In this document: positions 1 through 10,164 of the stretch, piece by piece
Layout: each line of letters begins with the position of its first letter
How positions within the stretch are numbered: position 1 is the first letter of the stretch
Assembly (NCBI RefSeq): GCF_000425165.1
Contig: NZ_KE384319.1
Coordinates: 248,001-312,000, forward strand
Direction: 5' to 3'
DNA: 64,000 nt
From: Photobacterium halotolerans DSM 18316
GTDB taxonomy: Bacteria; Pseudomonadota; Gammaproteobacteria; Enterobacterales; Vibrionaceae
Position numbers and translations under genes: made by a program
The notes under the pieces: model-generated
Told to the model about the DNA's origin: nothing
The model's database searches: none
What the model saw: the letters and a program-made list of their open reading frames with translations, nothing else

Positions 1-2865
1 GGGCTGGACTTGCCTCGCCAGGTTTTCAGATGAAATCGTCGCAGGTAAACCGGCTTCCAGCTCCAGCACAGGAACATGATGGGCACTTAACGCCGAACGG
101 CCGACAGCATCGGCGAGCAACAACACAGGACGGCAATCATTCAGAATGTACTCCAGCCGCTCACCAGGATAACTGGGATCTAATGGAACATACGCCCCTC
201 CGGCTTTGAGTACTGCCAGCATGGCCACTATCAGTTCCGGACTGCGAGAGGCACAGATTGCGACCCGGGTTTCCGCCCCCACACCATAAACCAGCAGTTC
301 ATGCGCGAGGCGGTTTGCCCGCGCGTTGATCTCGGCATAACTGAATTCGGTATTTCCGCAACACAGTGCAATGGCATCAGGCGTTTTCTCTGCCTGCTCT
401 TCAAACATGGCATGCACGCAACTCACCGGCGGGAAATCAGTTGCTGTTGCATTCATCTCCTCCAGCAAGTAATAACGTTCGTTCGCATTCAGCAAACTCA
501 GCTCACCTACTGGGGTATCAGGTTCATTACGTGCTCGTTCAAGGACAAAAAGCAGGTGTGTACTGAGCCTGTCCACCTGCTCATTGCCAAGTACAGCCTC
601 GTCATACAGCCAACGGAATCTGTGCCCGGTTTTATCGATTTGCAGCAGTACGCCGACCTCAATCGGGCAGTCAGTAGCCGCAGAAAGCTCAGAAAGTAAT
701 TCGACCGCCAGTGGCCAGCGGGCAGCAGACGTCAGTAAAGCATGGAGCTCAGGATGGAAAGGCAGATGCGCCAGCACACGGTCATATTCCGTTTTCAATA
801 ATTGCCGGGCAGCTGAAAAGTGCTGTGTCATATCCAGAGAAACGTGCATCGGTAACACAGCATCGGCTAACAGACTGTTTACCTGCCTCTGTAACCAGCC
901 AATCTGGAAATCAGTTTGATCGCCCATTCGGGCCAGATAAACAGCAACAGCGCTCAGAAAAGTCGGCAGATCGGTCTCTGATGACTGCCAGGCCGTCGCT
1001 TGCCAGCTTGTCACTGACGGAGCGAGTTGACAGGCCGGAAATGCCGATGGCATGGGTTGCTCCAGACGGGACTGCCAAAAAGAAACAAAACCTTTCCCTT
1101 CGGCAAACAGCCCGGTCAGGCAAACAGCCTGCTCTTCGCTCAGTACAGGCAGACGCTGCCCCGGCTCCAGCTTGCACTGCTGCGCCAGTTGTTTCCCTGA
1201 CAGCATTTTGCCGGATGCGTTAAACCAGCCACCAATGCGAACGATTCCCCGGGCTGTCGCAATGTTCCATCCCTGATCGTCAATATGCAGTATCGTGCCC
1301 GGTAATGCCGTGGTCTGGCCTTCGCACAGGTCCACAGTGTCGATACCGATCAAACCGTCCTTGAGTGCCAGTTTAACCGGACAAGCTTGCGAAGGATGAC
1401 CGATGGCATACGAGAGCCGCTCCAATGCCTCAGCGGATTGTTCCCAGCACAGCACCCCACCCGCAACAGGCTGAAGGCGGGATACATAAAAATTATCCTG
1501 CAAATCCGCCGCATCCGCTTTAGCAGCGAGGCGCACGACATCTTCAAGCTGGCTGTCAGGTTTATGGCAAAGTGACTGAAGAATGAACTGAAAGCGGCGC
1601 TGCAGGTTGTCAAGCTGCGCCAGAGAATGGATATGCGGCGCATCAACAAACATGACATCCAGTTCCTGGGCCTGTCTGTCTTCAAAAAACAGAATCTGCA
1701 TATCGCTGACCGAGATATTCCCGCCATAATGCCAGCGCGTTTTACATTGCCAAAAGCTATCACCGTTATCAAAAGTGACGATATTAATCGCAGGGCCAAA
1801 CCATGACGCATCGGCGGCGTTTCTGTCCCGCCGGATATCCTCGCCCCGGTAGAGTTGGCGCCGAACCGTTTTCCCCATCTCTGCCGTTACCTGCCGGGCC
1901 AGATTCTCAAGCGTATCATCCGAGGTTAAGCGCAAGATCAGCGGAACCACATTGGCGGTCATACCTATGCCATTTCTCTCCCGGGTTCCCGCTACCGGCA
2001 GACTGAAATTCAATTCAGTGTGGCCTGTAACACTGTAAAAACAAGCCGCCACTGCCGTTGTCAGTATATGTGCACGGTGAACACCGATTTGTGCCGCACA
2101 TTGATCAATCTGATCCAAATCAGCCTTGTCGAGCACATACTTACTGATGTTCATTGCTGAATAAGGGACGTGTTTTTCTTTGCGGGTTAGAGTGTGAACG
2201 GAAGACGCGGTGTAGTGCTTCCAAAACAGACTATCCTTGCCAAGTCGTGCCGAACCCCGATATTTTTTATCGTTCTCATAAAGCTGGGCAAAGCCACAGC
2301 TTTCAAACTCAGGAATAGGTTGTTGGCTCGCCAGCGCATTGTAAGTCAGCACAATCCGGCGGCTGAATTCTTCCCCGCTTCTGCCATCAATCAGCATATG
2401 ATGTATGCGGCGGTAAAAAATGCATTTATCTGGTGCCAGACTCAGGACAGCAAAATGATACAAATCGTGCTCCAGGACAGAAACGACCCGGTCAGCGTCA
2501 TTGCGCATCCATGCCAGTGCAGCGTCTAATGGATTATGGCTGGAAGAGAAATCATACCAATACAGCGGTTCAGTCGCTGGCTTCGCACGGTATTGATAAA
2601 GTTCGCCGTCCTTTTCAATAAATCGCGCCTGAAGAGCAGGTATATCGTTAATTGTTATCTCTACGGCCTGACGCAACAGCGAAACATCCAATGGCCCTTC
2701 TATCACGCCATAACCCCAGAAATTGAAGGGCTGCGTTTGAGACATGGTTTCGCTCAGCCAAAGCTCATGCTGGGCCGTCGTAATCCCATGCAAAGTATGT
2801 TGCTCTGCACCGACAAAATAAAAAGACTGAAGGCTATTATCGTTTAACTGAGCCTGCTTATTCAT
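1..2865 (-). CDS. Non-ribosomal peptide synthetase, N-terminal part (runs off the left edge)
   Basis: The frame is open without a stop for 955 codons from the ATG at 2865 to the window edge. AGGGA lies six bases before this ATG. Residues about 15-440 form a condensation domain with the catalytic motif HHMLIDG at 155-161. Residues about 460-565 resemble the C-terminal domain of methionyl-tRNA formyltransferase (LPGTIL, then IATARGIVRI and SGKMLSG). The catalytic formyltransferase domain is absent. Residues about 580-790 look like a condensation-type segment without an HHxxxDG motif. From about 805 an adenylation domain begins (YAEINARANRLAH, then LKAGGAYVPLDPSYPGERL). The A-domain specificity pocket and any thiolation domain lie outside the window. 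A condensation domain at the very N terminus suggests either a lipo-initiating module or a partner protein upstream in the assembly line. The product is unknown. Confidence 0.93.
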   Translation of the reverse strand, partial: MNKQAQLNDNSLQSFYFVGAEQHTLHGITTAQHELWLSETMSQTQPFNFWGYGVIEGPLDVSLLRQAVEITINDIPALQARFIEKDGELYQYRAKPATEPLYWYDFSSSHNPLDAALAWMRNDADRVVSVLEHDLYHFAVLSLAPDKCIFYRRIHHMLIDGRSGEEFSRRIVLTYNALASQQPIPEFESCGFAQLYENDKKYRGSARLGKDSLFWKHYTASSVHTLTRKEKHVPYSAMNISKYVLDKADLDQIDQCAAQIGVHRAHILTTAVAACFYSVTGHTELNFSLPVAGTRERNGIGMTANVVPLILRLTSDDTLENLARQVTAEMGKTVRRQLYRGEDIRRDRNAADASWFGPAINIVTFDNGDSFWQCKTRWHYGGNISVSDMQILFFEDRQAQELDVMFVDAPHIHSLAQLDNLQRRFQFILQSLCHKPDSQLEDVVRLAAKADAADLQDNFYVSRLQPVAGGVLCWEQSAEALERLSYAIGHPSQACPVKLALKDGLIGIDTVDLCEGQTTALPGTILHIDDQGWNIATARGIVRIGGWFNASGKMLSGKQLAQQCKLEPGQRLPVLSEEQAVCLTGLFAEGKGFVSFWQSRLEQPMPSAFPACQLAPSVTSWQATAWQSSETDLPTFLSAVAVYLARMGDQTDFQIGWLQRQVNSLLADAVLPMHVSLDMTQHFSAARQLLKTEYDRVLAHLPFHPELHALLTSAARWPLAVELLSELSAATDCPIEVGVLLQIDKTGHRFRWLYDEAVLGNEQVDRLSTHLLFVLERARNEPDTPVGELSLLNANERYYLLEEMNATATDFPPVSCVHAMFEEQAEKTPDAIALCCGNTEFSYAEINARANRLAHELLVYGVGAETRVAICASRSPELIVAMLAVLKAGGAYVPLDPSYPGERLEYILNDCRPVLLLADAVGRSALSAHHVPVLELEAGLPATISSENLARQVQP

Positions 2866-3294
2866 AATATTCCCTATCTTATTGTCAATACGCAATGGAA
2901 CTCACCGTTCAGCCAACATAAAAAATGCGCCAACTGACAGAACGATTGGTAATAAAAAGTGAGGGAACAGATTTGTCCCAACATGACTAATGAGTGATAT
3001 CAGCTATTACATTCAGGTATTTACCGGATGATTCACAGCGTAAAGAAGTGTAGGAAAGAGAATTTAACTTGTCTAAGCAGCATTCAGCAGCAGGAGACAT
3101 TTTTGCGTGTTGTAAGTGGAAGTGATGTAATTCTCTGTAAATGAGAAGATGAATAATTAATAAAAACCGAAGACACTCAATGCTCATAAAAACAATGAGA
3201 TAAGCATGAATCATGAATAAACAGCCAAACTTATAACGTACTGTATCAATCATTCTGTCAGGGGTTTTTATATTAGCCCTCATATAAAAAATAT
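2866..3294. other. AT-rich intergenic region before the NRPS gene
   Basis: This stretch lies between the NRPS start and the hrpA terminator and must hold the NRPS promoter. I see no convincing sigma70 pair and no convincing gene in it. A 98-codon minus-strand frame at 2987-3283 looks like chance. Confidence 0.5.
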
Positions 3295-3336
3295 AAAAAA
3301 CAATAAAAAAATTGGCGAGTTATCAACCCGCCAATT
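3295..3336 (-). terminator. Intrinsic terminator of hrpA
   Basis: A 12-bp stem with one mismatch (3310-3321 with 3325-3336) has a 3-base loop. On the minus strand it is followed by an interrupted T tract. It sits 46 bases after the hrpA stop. Confidence 0.85.
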
Positions 3337-3382
3337 GTTTATTTTTAATGATTTTTAAATGAAGTTTAAATGAACGACTTCA

Positions 3383-6300
3383 TTAACAGGAAGCGATGGC
3401 ATTTCTGACTCGCTTATCAGAGACAGGGTATGGTGTACCTAATTGTTGAGCGAAATAACTCACACGCAATTCCTCTATCATCCAGCGGATCTCCTTAACC
3501 TGTTCTGGTATCGGCTGGCCTTTAGGGATCTTATTGAGTAATTCTTTGTACTCATTAGTGACTGACTCAACTTTCAATATATGCACTCTGTCTTTGTTCG
3601 GGTCAATCGGCAGTTTTTCCATTCTGCGTTCAATCGCCTTCATGTAACGCAAGATATCCGGCAGGCGTCGCCAGCCGCACTCAGTGGCAAACCCTTTAAA
3701 GATTAAGCCTTCAATCTGGGCTTTGATATCAGACAACGCAAAAGCCATACTCAGATCGACTTTACCCTTCAATTTCTTGCTGATATTGAAGGCCGTTGTC
3801 AAAATGGCTTCAACCTGTTTGGCGATATCGACAACCGTATCTCCCAGCTCGGCCCGCACATGCTCTTTCAGCGCTTCAAACGCATCGGCATCCCAAACCA
3901 GACCGCCCTTTTCTTCAATCAGTTTATCCACGCCACAGGCAATACAGTCATCAATCAGATCCATGACCCGCCCATACGGATTGAAGTACAGGCCCAGCTT
4001 TGATTTGTTCGGCAAATTAGCATGCAGATATTTGATCGGCGACGGCACGTTAAGCAGGATCAGACGACGCTGACCTTGCTGCATGGCCGTACGTTGCTCT
4101 TCTTCGGTTTCAAACAGCTTGATACCGACCGAATCTTTGTTATCAATGATGGCCGGATAGGCTTTGACTTCAAACCCGCCACGTTTCTGCTGATAGCGCT
4201 CTGGCAATGCACCAAAGCTCCAGGTCTTCAGACCATCCTGCTCAATATCATCATCGGCAACCTTAGACAGGGTTTCCTGTACTTTCTCTTTCAGGCTGTC
4301 TTTCAGTGCGTACAGATCTTTATTTTCCCGAAGTTTCCGGTTGCGGTGATCCACAGCGCGGAATGTGATTTTCAGGTGTTCAGGAACTTGATCCAGATTC
4401 CAGTCATCGCGCAGTACAGTCACACCTGTCATACGCTTGAGTTCTTTCTCCAGCGCATCCAGCAAAGGCATTGATAATGCCTGCACCCGGGCCAGGAACG
4501 CATCGGCATAGTTAGGGGCCGGTACAAAGTTACGTCGTAACGACTTAGGCAACGACTTAATCAAAGCCACCACCAACTCATGGCGCAAACCCGGTATCTG
4601 CCAGTCAAAACCGTCCGGCTCCACCTGATTCAATACAGGCAGCGGAAGATGCACCGTCACACCATCTGTGTCTTCCCCCGGTTCAAACTGATAACTCAGC
4701 TTGAGTTTTAAACCGCCCTGATGCCAGAAGTTGGGATAATCCAGCTCAGTCACATGGCTCGCATCGCCCCTGAGCAGCATCTCGCGTTCAAAGTTCAGCA
4801 GATCGTTGTCTTTGCGGGACGCCTCCTTCCACCAGGCGTCAAAATGCCGGCCGGAAACCACAGTATGCTCAACCCGCTGGTCATAGAATTCATACAGGGC
4901 ATCGTCATCGATCAGAATGTCACGCCGGCGGGATTTATGCTCAAGCTCTTCCACTTCCCGCAATAACTGGCGGTTTTGATGGAAGAACTTGTGTTTTGTT
5001 TCCCAGTCCCCTTCAACCAGTGCCGAGCGGATAAAAATCTCGCGGCTGAGCACAGGATCTATCTTGCCGTAATTGACCTTGCGTTTAGGCACAATCGGAA
5101 TGCCGTACAGGGTGACTTTCTCAAAGGCCTGAACAGATGCCTGCTTTTTCTCCCAGTGCGGTTCACTGTAGCTGCGTTTGATCAGATGCGGTGCCAGCGG
5201 TTCGATCCATTCCGGCTGAATCTTGGCGGCAATACGCCCCCACAGCTTGGAGGTTTCCACCAGCTCGGCCACCATAACCCACTTCGGCTGCTTCTTGAAA
5301 ATACCGGAACCGGGGAAGATGTTAAATCTGGCGTTGCGCGCGCCCTGATAGTCGTTCTTCTCCTGATCTTTCTGGCCAATATGCGACAGTAACCCCGCCA
5401 GTAACGAGGTATGTACTGCCTGATAATCGGCAGGTTCCTCGTTATGGCGCAGCTTCAGCTCACGCACCACCTGATGCACCTGAAAATAAATATCCTGCCA
5501 CTCCCGCACGCGCAGATAATTCAGGTAATCGGCTTTACACTGCTTACGGAATTGATTCGCGGACAGCGCTTTTTGCTGCTCTTTCACGTACTCCCAGAGA
5601 TTCACAAAGGTCTGGAAATCCGATTCTTTGTCATAGAAGCGACGGTGTTTCTCATCCGACGCCTGTTGTTTTTCTGTCGGCCGTTCTCGTGGGTCCTGTA
5701 TCGACAAGGCAGAGGCAATAATCATGACCTCTTGCAGCGCACCGTGTTTCGGTGCTTCCAGCACCATACGCGCCAAACGCGGGTCAATCGGCAATTTCGC
5801 CAGCTGACGACCAACTTCAGTCAGGCGCTTACGCGGGTCAGTGGCGTTGGCGTTCATCGCACCCAGCTCTTCAAGCAGGCGCACACCGTCCTGAATATTA
5901 CGGCTGTCGGGCGGCTCAACAAACGGAAATGCCTGGATATCGCCAAGGCCAATCGCCGTCATCTGCAAAATCACCGACGCCAGGTTAGTACGCAGAATTT
6001 CCGGATCGGTAAATTCCGGGCGCGACAGGAAATCTTCTTCCGAATACAGACGAATACAGATACCTGCCGCTACCCGGCCGCAACGGCCTTTACGCTGATT
6101 GGCGCTGGCCTGCGATACCGGCTCTATCGGTAAGCGCTGCACCTTGGTGCGATAACTGTAGCGGCTGATACGGGCTGTACCCGGGTCAATCACATACTTG
6201 ATACCCGGAACTGTCAGGGAAGTTTCAGCCACGTTGGTTGACAGCACGATGCGCCGGCCACTGTGCGACTGAAACACCCGGTTCTGCTCACTGGCTGACA

Positions 6301-7306
6301 GGCGGGCGTACAAAGGCACGATTTCAGTGTGTTTGATATTGCGCTTATTCAGGGCATCTGCCGTATCGCGGATCTCCCTCTCACCATTCATGAAGATCAG
6401 GATATCGCCCATGCCTTCATCGCACAGCTCATCGACCGCGTCGAAAATGGCCTGCAGCTGATCACGATCATTATCGTCACTGTCATCCATGATCGGCCGG
6501 TAACGGACTTCAACCGGATAGGTACGGCCAGACACTTCGATAATCGGCGCATTGTTAAAGTGTTTTGAAAAGCGTTCCGGATCGATAGTCGCTGAGGTGA
6601 TGATCACCTTGAGATCCGGGCGTTTCGGCAACAGATTTTTCAGGTAGCCCAGAATAAAGTCGATATTCAGGCTTCGCTCGTGGGCTTCATCGATAATGAT
6701 GGTGTCATACTGGCTCAGGTATTTATCGTTCTGAATTTCAGCCAGCAAAATACCGTCGGTCATCAGCTTCACTTGCGTTTTGTCTGATACCTGATCGTTA
6801 AAACGGACTTTGTAACCTACGGTTGAGCCCATCTCGCAGCCCAGCTCTTCAGCGATACGGTTCGCCACTGAGCGCGCCGCCAGCCGTCTGGGCTGAGTGT
6901 GACCTATAGTTCCCGTGGTGCCAAGCCCAAGCTCGAGACAAATTTTAGGCAGCTGAGTGGTTTTACCAGAGCCGGTTTCACCGGCGACAATCACCACCTG
7001 ATGCTCGCTGATCGCTTTTGCAATGTCCTCTTTCTTCTGACTGACAGGCAGCTGTTCGGGATAGCTGATCTGAGGACAGCTGCTGCGCCGGATCTCTACC
7101 GCTTGCATCGAACGTGCGATATCCATGGCGATTTCATCAAATACCGCATGGCGAGCCTGTTCATTCTTTATCTTTGCAGCGCCCTGCACTCTTTTGTGCA
7201 GACGGAAACGATCGCGGATCAGGCAATCTTTCAGCGCGGCTTTTAAGGTTTTTTCATTATTGCGAACCCCGGTCCGCTCAGATGGAGACTTTGTAGACTG
7301 AGTCAA
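3383..7306 (-). CDS. hrpA: ATP-dependent RNA helicase HrpA (DEAH box)
   Basis: At 1307 residues this matches the length of E. coli HrpA and follows its sequence closely throughout. Walker A GETGSGKTT is at residues 109-117 and the DEAH box at 205-208 (IIIDEAHERS). The motif SATIDPERF and the motif VI stretch QRKGRCGR follow, then the HA2/OB region and the long C-terminal domain ending in VSYFAQQLGTPYPVSDKR. HrpA is a cytoplasmic 3'-5' helicase of the DEAH/RHA family that resolves stalled or collided ribosomes. The start is a TTG at 7306 with AGGAA five to six bases upstream; no ATG lies nearby. It is transcribed alone and ends in its own terminator. Confidence 0.97.
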   Translation of the reverse strand: MTQSTKSPSERTGVRNNEKTLKAALKDCLIRDRFRLHKRVQGAAKIKNEQARHAVFDEIAMDIARSMQAVEIRRSSCPQISYPEQLPVSQKKEDIAKAISEHQVVIVAGETGSGKTTQLPKICLELGLGTTGTIGHTQPRRLAARSVANRIAEELGCEMGSTVGYKVRFNDQVSDKTQVKLMTDGILLAEIQNDKYLSQYDTIIIDEAHERSLNIDFILGYLKNLLPKRPDLKVIITSATIDPERFSKHFNNAPIIEVSGRTYPVEVRYRPIMDDSDDNDRDQLQAIFDAVDELCDEGMGDILIFMNGEREIRDTADALNKRNIKHTEIVPLYARLSASEQNRVFQSHSGRRIVLSTNVAETSLTVPGIKYVIDPGTARISRYSYRTKVQRLPIEPVSQASANQRKGRCGRVAAGICIRLYSEEDFLSRPEFTDPEILRTNLASVILQMTAIGLGDIQAFPFVEPPDSRNIQDGVRLLEELGAMNANATDPRKRLTEVGRQLAKLPIDPRLARMVLEAPKHGALQEVMIIASALSIQDPRERPTEKQQASDEKHRRFYDKESDFQTFVNLWEYVKEQQKALSANQFRKQCKADYLNYLRVREWQDIYFQVHQVVRELKLRHNEEPADYQAVHTSLLAGLLSHIGQKDQEKNDYQGARNARFNIFPGSGIFKKQPKWVMVAELVETSKLWGRIAAKIQPEWIEPLAPHLIKRSYSEPHWEKKQASVQAFEKVTLYGIPIVPKRKVNYGKIDPVLSREIFIRSALVEGDWETKHKFFHQNRQLLREVEELEHKSRRRDILIDDDALYEFYDQRVEHTVVSGRHFDAWWKEASRKDNDLLNFEREMLLRGDASHVTELDYPNFWHQGGLKLKLSYQFEPGEDTDGVTVHLPLPVLNQVEPDGFDWQIPGLRHELVVALIKSLPKSLRRNFVPAPNYADAFLARVQALSMPLLDALEKELKRMTGVTVLRDDWNLDQVPEHLKITFRAVDHRNRKLRENKDLYALKDSLKEKVQETLSKVADDDIEQDGLKTWSFGALPERYQQKRGGFEVKAYPAIIDNKDSVGIKLFETEEEQRTAMQQGQRRLILLNVPSPIKYLHANLPNKSKLGLYFNPYGRVMDLIDDCIACGVDKLIEEKGGLVWDADAFEALKEHVRAELGDTVVDIAKQVEAILTTAFNISKKLKGKVDLSMAFALSDIKAQIEGLIFKGFATECGWRRLPDILRYMKAIERRMEKLPIDPNKDRVHILKVESVTNEYKELLNKIPKGQPIPEQVKEIRWMIEELRVSYFAQQLGTPYPVSDKRVRNAIASC

Positions 7307-7504
7307 GTGATTTCCTGCTTGTATCAGTTGGTTGTTCAGGCTGAATGCAAGTCATCAGAAGACCTGAACAAACGCATCATAAAACTGCCGCGATTCTAAC
7401 ACATAGTTTATCTTTCATCAGGCAGGCTAAAACTATCCCTTGCATTTTTTCTGCGAGCACTGCAAAGATAAAAGTATGACTGAGGCTGTTGAAAGGAAAT
7501 GATG

Positions 7505-7972
7505 ATGTTCCAGCAATTACGCGTACTCTTTCGTCAGGTGATGAATGAAGGCAGTGACAGTGGGGACAATGGTGCACTCGATACCCCATCCCTTCACCTG
7601 GCGATGGCTTCACTGCTCTGTGAAGTCGCCGATGCCGATCACAGCCGGGATCCCAGTGAGGAAAATGCCAAAGTCCACTTGTTAGTCAAATTGCTTGAAG
7701 TGGATGACGCACAGGCCAGAGCCCTGTTGCACGAAGCTCAAACCCGCAGCGAGCAGTCTGTGTCGGTTTTTGAATTCACCAACAAGCTGCGCTCACTGTC
7801 CGCAGACGAGCGTTACCGCTTAATCGAAGCCATGTGGCAGGTCGCCTTTGCTGACGGCATTTTAGACCCGGTGGAAGAAGCCGTTATCCGCCAGGTTGCA
7901 GAGCTGATCTATGTTGACCATGCCACTTTCATCAAGGCCAAACTGTCCGCTCAGGCAGGCGCTTCCGAATAA
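7505..7972 (+). CDS. TerB-like (TerB/DjlA-N fold) protein
   Basis: This is a 155-residue all-helical acidic protein of the tellurite-resistance TerB superfamily. Diagnostic features are the paired acidic loops ADADHSRDPSEE and AFADGILDPVEE, which are metal-binding-like repeats of the fold. Three ATGs follow one another at 7499, 7502 and 7505. AAGGA at 7493-7497 is properly spaced only for the third, so I start at 7505. It stands alone, divergent from hrpA. Homologues next to hrpA are usually annotated only as TerB family, and their cellular role is not established. Being a single TerB gene without a ter cluster, it need not confer tellurite resistance. Confidence 0.85.
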   Translation: MFQQLRVLFRQVMNEGSDSGDNGALDTPSLHLAMASLLCEVADADHSRDPSEENAKVHLLVKLLEVDDAQARALLHEAQTRSEQSVSVFEFTNKLRSLSADERYRLIEAMWQVAFADGILDPVEEAVIRQVAELIYVDHATFIKAKLSAQAGASE

Positions 7973-8305
7973 TTCCTTCATGGATGGCCTAATACAGAAG
8001 GCAGATAATGTAAATCGGGTGATTTTGGGGTAAATTTCTGATAATCACCCGCTCATCCAGTGAAATACTTCATCAAAACACAAACAGGCAGCGTAAGCAC
8101 ATTATCAGTTAGCAGACTCACCTGATAATGCCTTACTTTATCCCGCATTTTCCTTCAGCGATAAGACATTCAACAAAAGTTGAAAATGTTGATCATTTTA
8201 ACAAAATTTTTGAACTTTCTCTTTGAATATGACGAGTGATAGGTCTACGATGTGCCCTCAATAAGAAGAAATGCCAAAATTTCAGCCAAAAACAGAGTCT
8301 ATTGC
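7973..8305. other. Intergenic region between the TerB-like gene and maeA
   Basis: A 9-bp inverted repeat (CGGGTGATT at 8016-8024 with its complement at 8043-8051) follows the TerB-like gene. It has no T tract and may be a weak terminator. The AT-rich stretch 8160-8250 probably holds the maeA promoter. A GTG-initiated extension of maeA from 8252 is unlikely because the family starts at the later ATG. Confidence 0.45.
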
Positions 8306-9994
8306 ATGAAAGACGATAAAAGACCCCTATATATCCCCTACGCCGGACCGGCCCTGCTAGAAACTCCTCTACTTAACAAAGGAAGTGCATTTTCTGTCGA
8401 AGAGCGAATGTTCTTCAACCTCGAAGGTTTGTTACCAGAAGCGATTGAAACTATTGAAGAACAGGCAGAACGTGCTTATCAGCAGTACCTGAAATTTGAC
8501 AATGATATGGATAAGCATATCTATCTTCGCAACATTCAGGATACCAACGAGACACTGTTTTACCGACTGGTTGAAAGCCATATCACTGAGATGATGCCAA
8601 TCATCTACACCCCGACTGTCGGTGCGGCATGTGAGAACTTCTCCAACATTTACCGCCGTGGTCGTGGCTTGTTTATTTCCTATCCGAACCGTGACCGTAT
8701 TGAAGACATGCTCAACAATGCTTCCCGCCATAATGTCAAAGTCATAGTCGTGACTGACGGCGAGCGCATTCTTGGTCTGGGTGATCAGGGTATCGGCGGC
8801 ATGGGTATCCCAATTGGTAAGTTGTCACTCTATACCGCGTGTGGTGGTATCAGCCCGGCTTACACCTTACCGGTTGTACTGGACGTGGGTACCAATAATC
8901 CGCAGCGTCTGTCTGACCCTATGTACATGGGCTGGCGTCATACCCGCATTACCGGTAAAGAATACGAAGACTTCGTCGATAACTTCATTCAGGCGGTTAA
9001 ACAGCGCTGGCCAGATGCATTGATCCAGTTCGAAGACTTTGCACAGAAAAATGCCATGCCGCTGCTGGATCGCTACAAAGATAAAGTCTGCTGTTTCAAC
9101 GATGATATTCAGGGCACCGCTGCGGTAACCGTGGGCTCCCTTCTGGCAGCCTGTAAAGCGGCCGGCAGTAAACTGTCTGAACAACGTGTTGCTTTCCTCG
9201 GCGCAGGCTCTGCCGGGTGCGGTATTGCTGAAGCAATTATCGCGCAGATGGTGTCTGAAGGCATTTCCGATTCGCAGGCACGCAGCCAGGTCTTCATGGT
9301 AGACCGCTGGGGTCTGCTGCTGGACGATATGCCAAACCTGGTGAACTTCCAGAAAAAACTGGTGCAGACACGTAAAAGCATCAGTGAATGGGAAACTGAC
9401 GACAGCAATATTTCCCTGCTGGACGTAATGCGTAACGGCAAGCCAAACATACTGATCGGGGTATCCGGTGTACCGGGCCTGTTCAGTGAAGAAGTGATCC
9501 GTGAAATGCACAAGCATTGTGAACGTCCGATCATCTTCCCGTTATCCAACCCGACCAGCCGTGTTGAAGCTATGCCTGCTGATATCATCCGCTGGACGGA
9601 AGGTCAGGCCTTGGTTGCCACAGGCTCGCCGTTTGAACCTGTTGTCTATAACGGTAAAACCTACCCGATTGCCCAGTGTAACAACAGTTATATCTTCCCT
9701 GGCATTGGCCTGGGCGTGCTGGCTGTTGGTGCCCGCCGCGTAACCGATGAAATGCTGATGGAAAGCAGCCGGGCGCTGGCGGAATGCTCCCCCTTAGCCA
9801 TTAACGGCCGTGGTGCTTTGCTGCCACCGCTGGAAGATATTCAGAATGTGTCCCGCTATATTGCTTTCGCCGTGGCGAAGAAAGCGGTTGAACAACGTAA
9901 GGCACCGAAAAACACCGATGAGCGCATTAAAGAGAAAATTGATGCGAACTTCTGGGAACCGGGTTACCGCCGATACAAGCGGACATCGTTCTAA
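8306..9994 (+). CDS. maeA: NAD-dependent malic enzyme
   Basis: This enzyme oxidatively decarboxylates malate to pyruvate with reduction of NAD+, feeding gluconeogenesis and pyruvate supply in the cytoplasm. The 562-residue product closely follows E. coli MaeA (565 residues), starting with the shared LYIPYAGP. The malic signature region contains [10 protein letters not shown] and [10 protein letters not shown] with the metal-binding acidic residues. The dinucleotide-binding motif [13 protein letters not shown] follows. The ATG at 8306 is chosen because it places the conserved N terminus correctly. The gene is monocistronic and ends in a strong terminator. Confidence 0.96.
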   Translation: MKDDKRPLYIPYAGPALLETPLLNKGSAFSVEERMFFNLEGLLPEAIETIEEQAERAYQQYLKFDNDMDKHIYLRNIQDTNETLFYRLVESHITEMMPIIYTPTVGAACENFSNIYRRGRGLFISYPNRDRIEDMLNNASRHNVKVIVVTDGERILGLGDQGIGGMGIPIGKLSLYTACGGISPAYTLPVVLDVGTNNPQRLSDPMYMGWRHTRITGKEYEDFVDNFIQAVKQRWPDALIQFEDFAQKNAMPLLDRYKDKVCCFNDDIQGTAAVTVGSLLAACKAAGSKLSEQRVAFLGAGSAGCGIAEAIIAQMVSEGISDSQARSQVFMVDRWGLLLDDMPNLVNFQKKLVQTRKSISEWETDDSNISLLDVMRNGKPNILIGVSGVPGLFSEEVIREMHKHCERPIIFPLSNPTSRVEAMPADIIRWTEGQALVATGSPFEPVVYNGKTYPIAQCNNSYIFPGIGLGVLAVGARRVTDEMLMESSRALAECSPLAINGRGALLPPLEDIQNVSRYIAFAVAKKAVEQRKAPKNTDERIKEKIDANFWEPGYRRYKRTSF

Positions 9995-10012
9995 TTATTC
10001 GCTTTTTTGATG

Positions 10013-10045
10013 AAAAAACCCGCCACTGGCGGGTTTTTTATTTTT
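10013..10045 (+). terminator. Intrinsic terminator of maeA
   Basis: A GC-rich stem AACCCGCC/GGCGGGTT is followed by TTTTATTTTT, just after the maeA stop. Confidence 0.92.
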
Positions 10046-10164
10046 CAACCTGTCATGCTGATGATTTTCACAACAAGTATGACCTGATTTTTACACAACA
10101 TTATCAACGGATTAAGGTACACTTAAGGCGTTAAGCAACCGTTATTTTCGCGTTTTGGGCCTCT

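Noticed and set aside
1..2865. Possible pseudogene, since no complete long frame lies at the left end
   Set aside because: I checked every codon from 2865 to 1 on the minus strand and found no stop; the gene is only cut by the window edge.
2987..3283. 98-codon minus-strand frame between the NRPS gene and hrpA
   Set aside because: It has no ribosome site, odd composition for a protein, and lies in AT-rich leader DNA.
8252..8305. GTG-initiated 18-codon extension of maeA
   Set aside because: The family N terminus aligns from the ATG at 8306 and the extension has no ribosome site.
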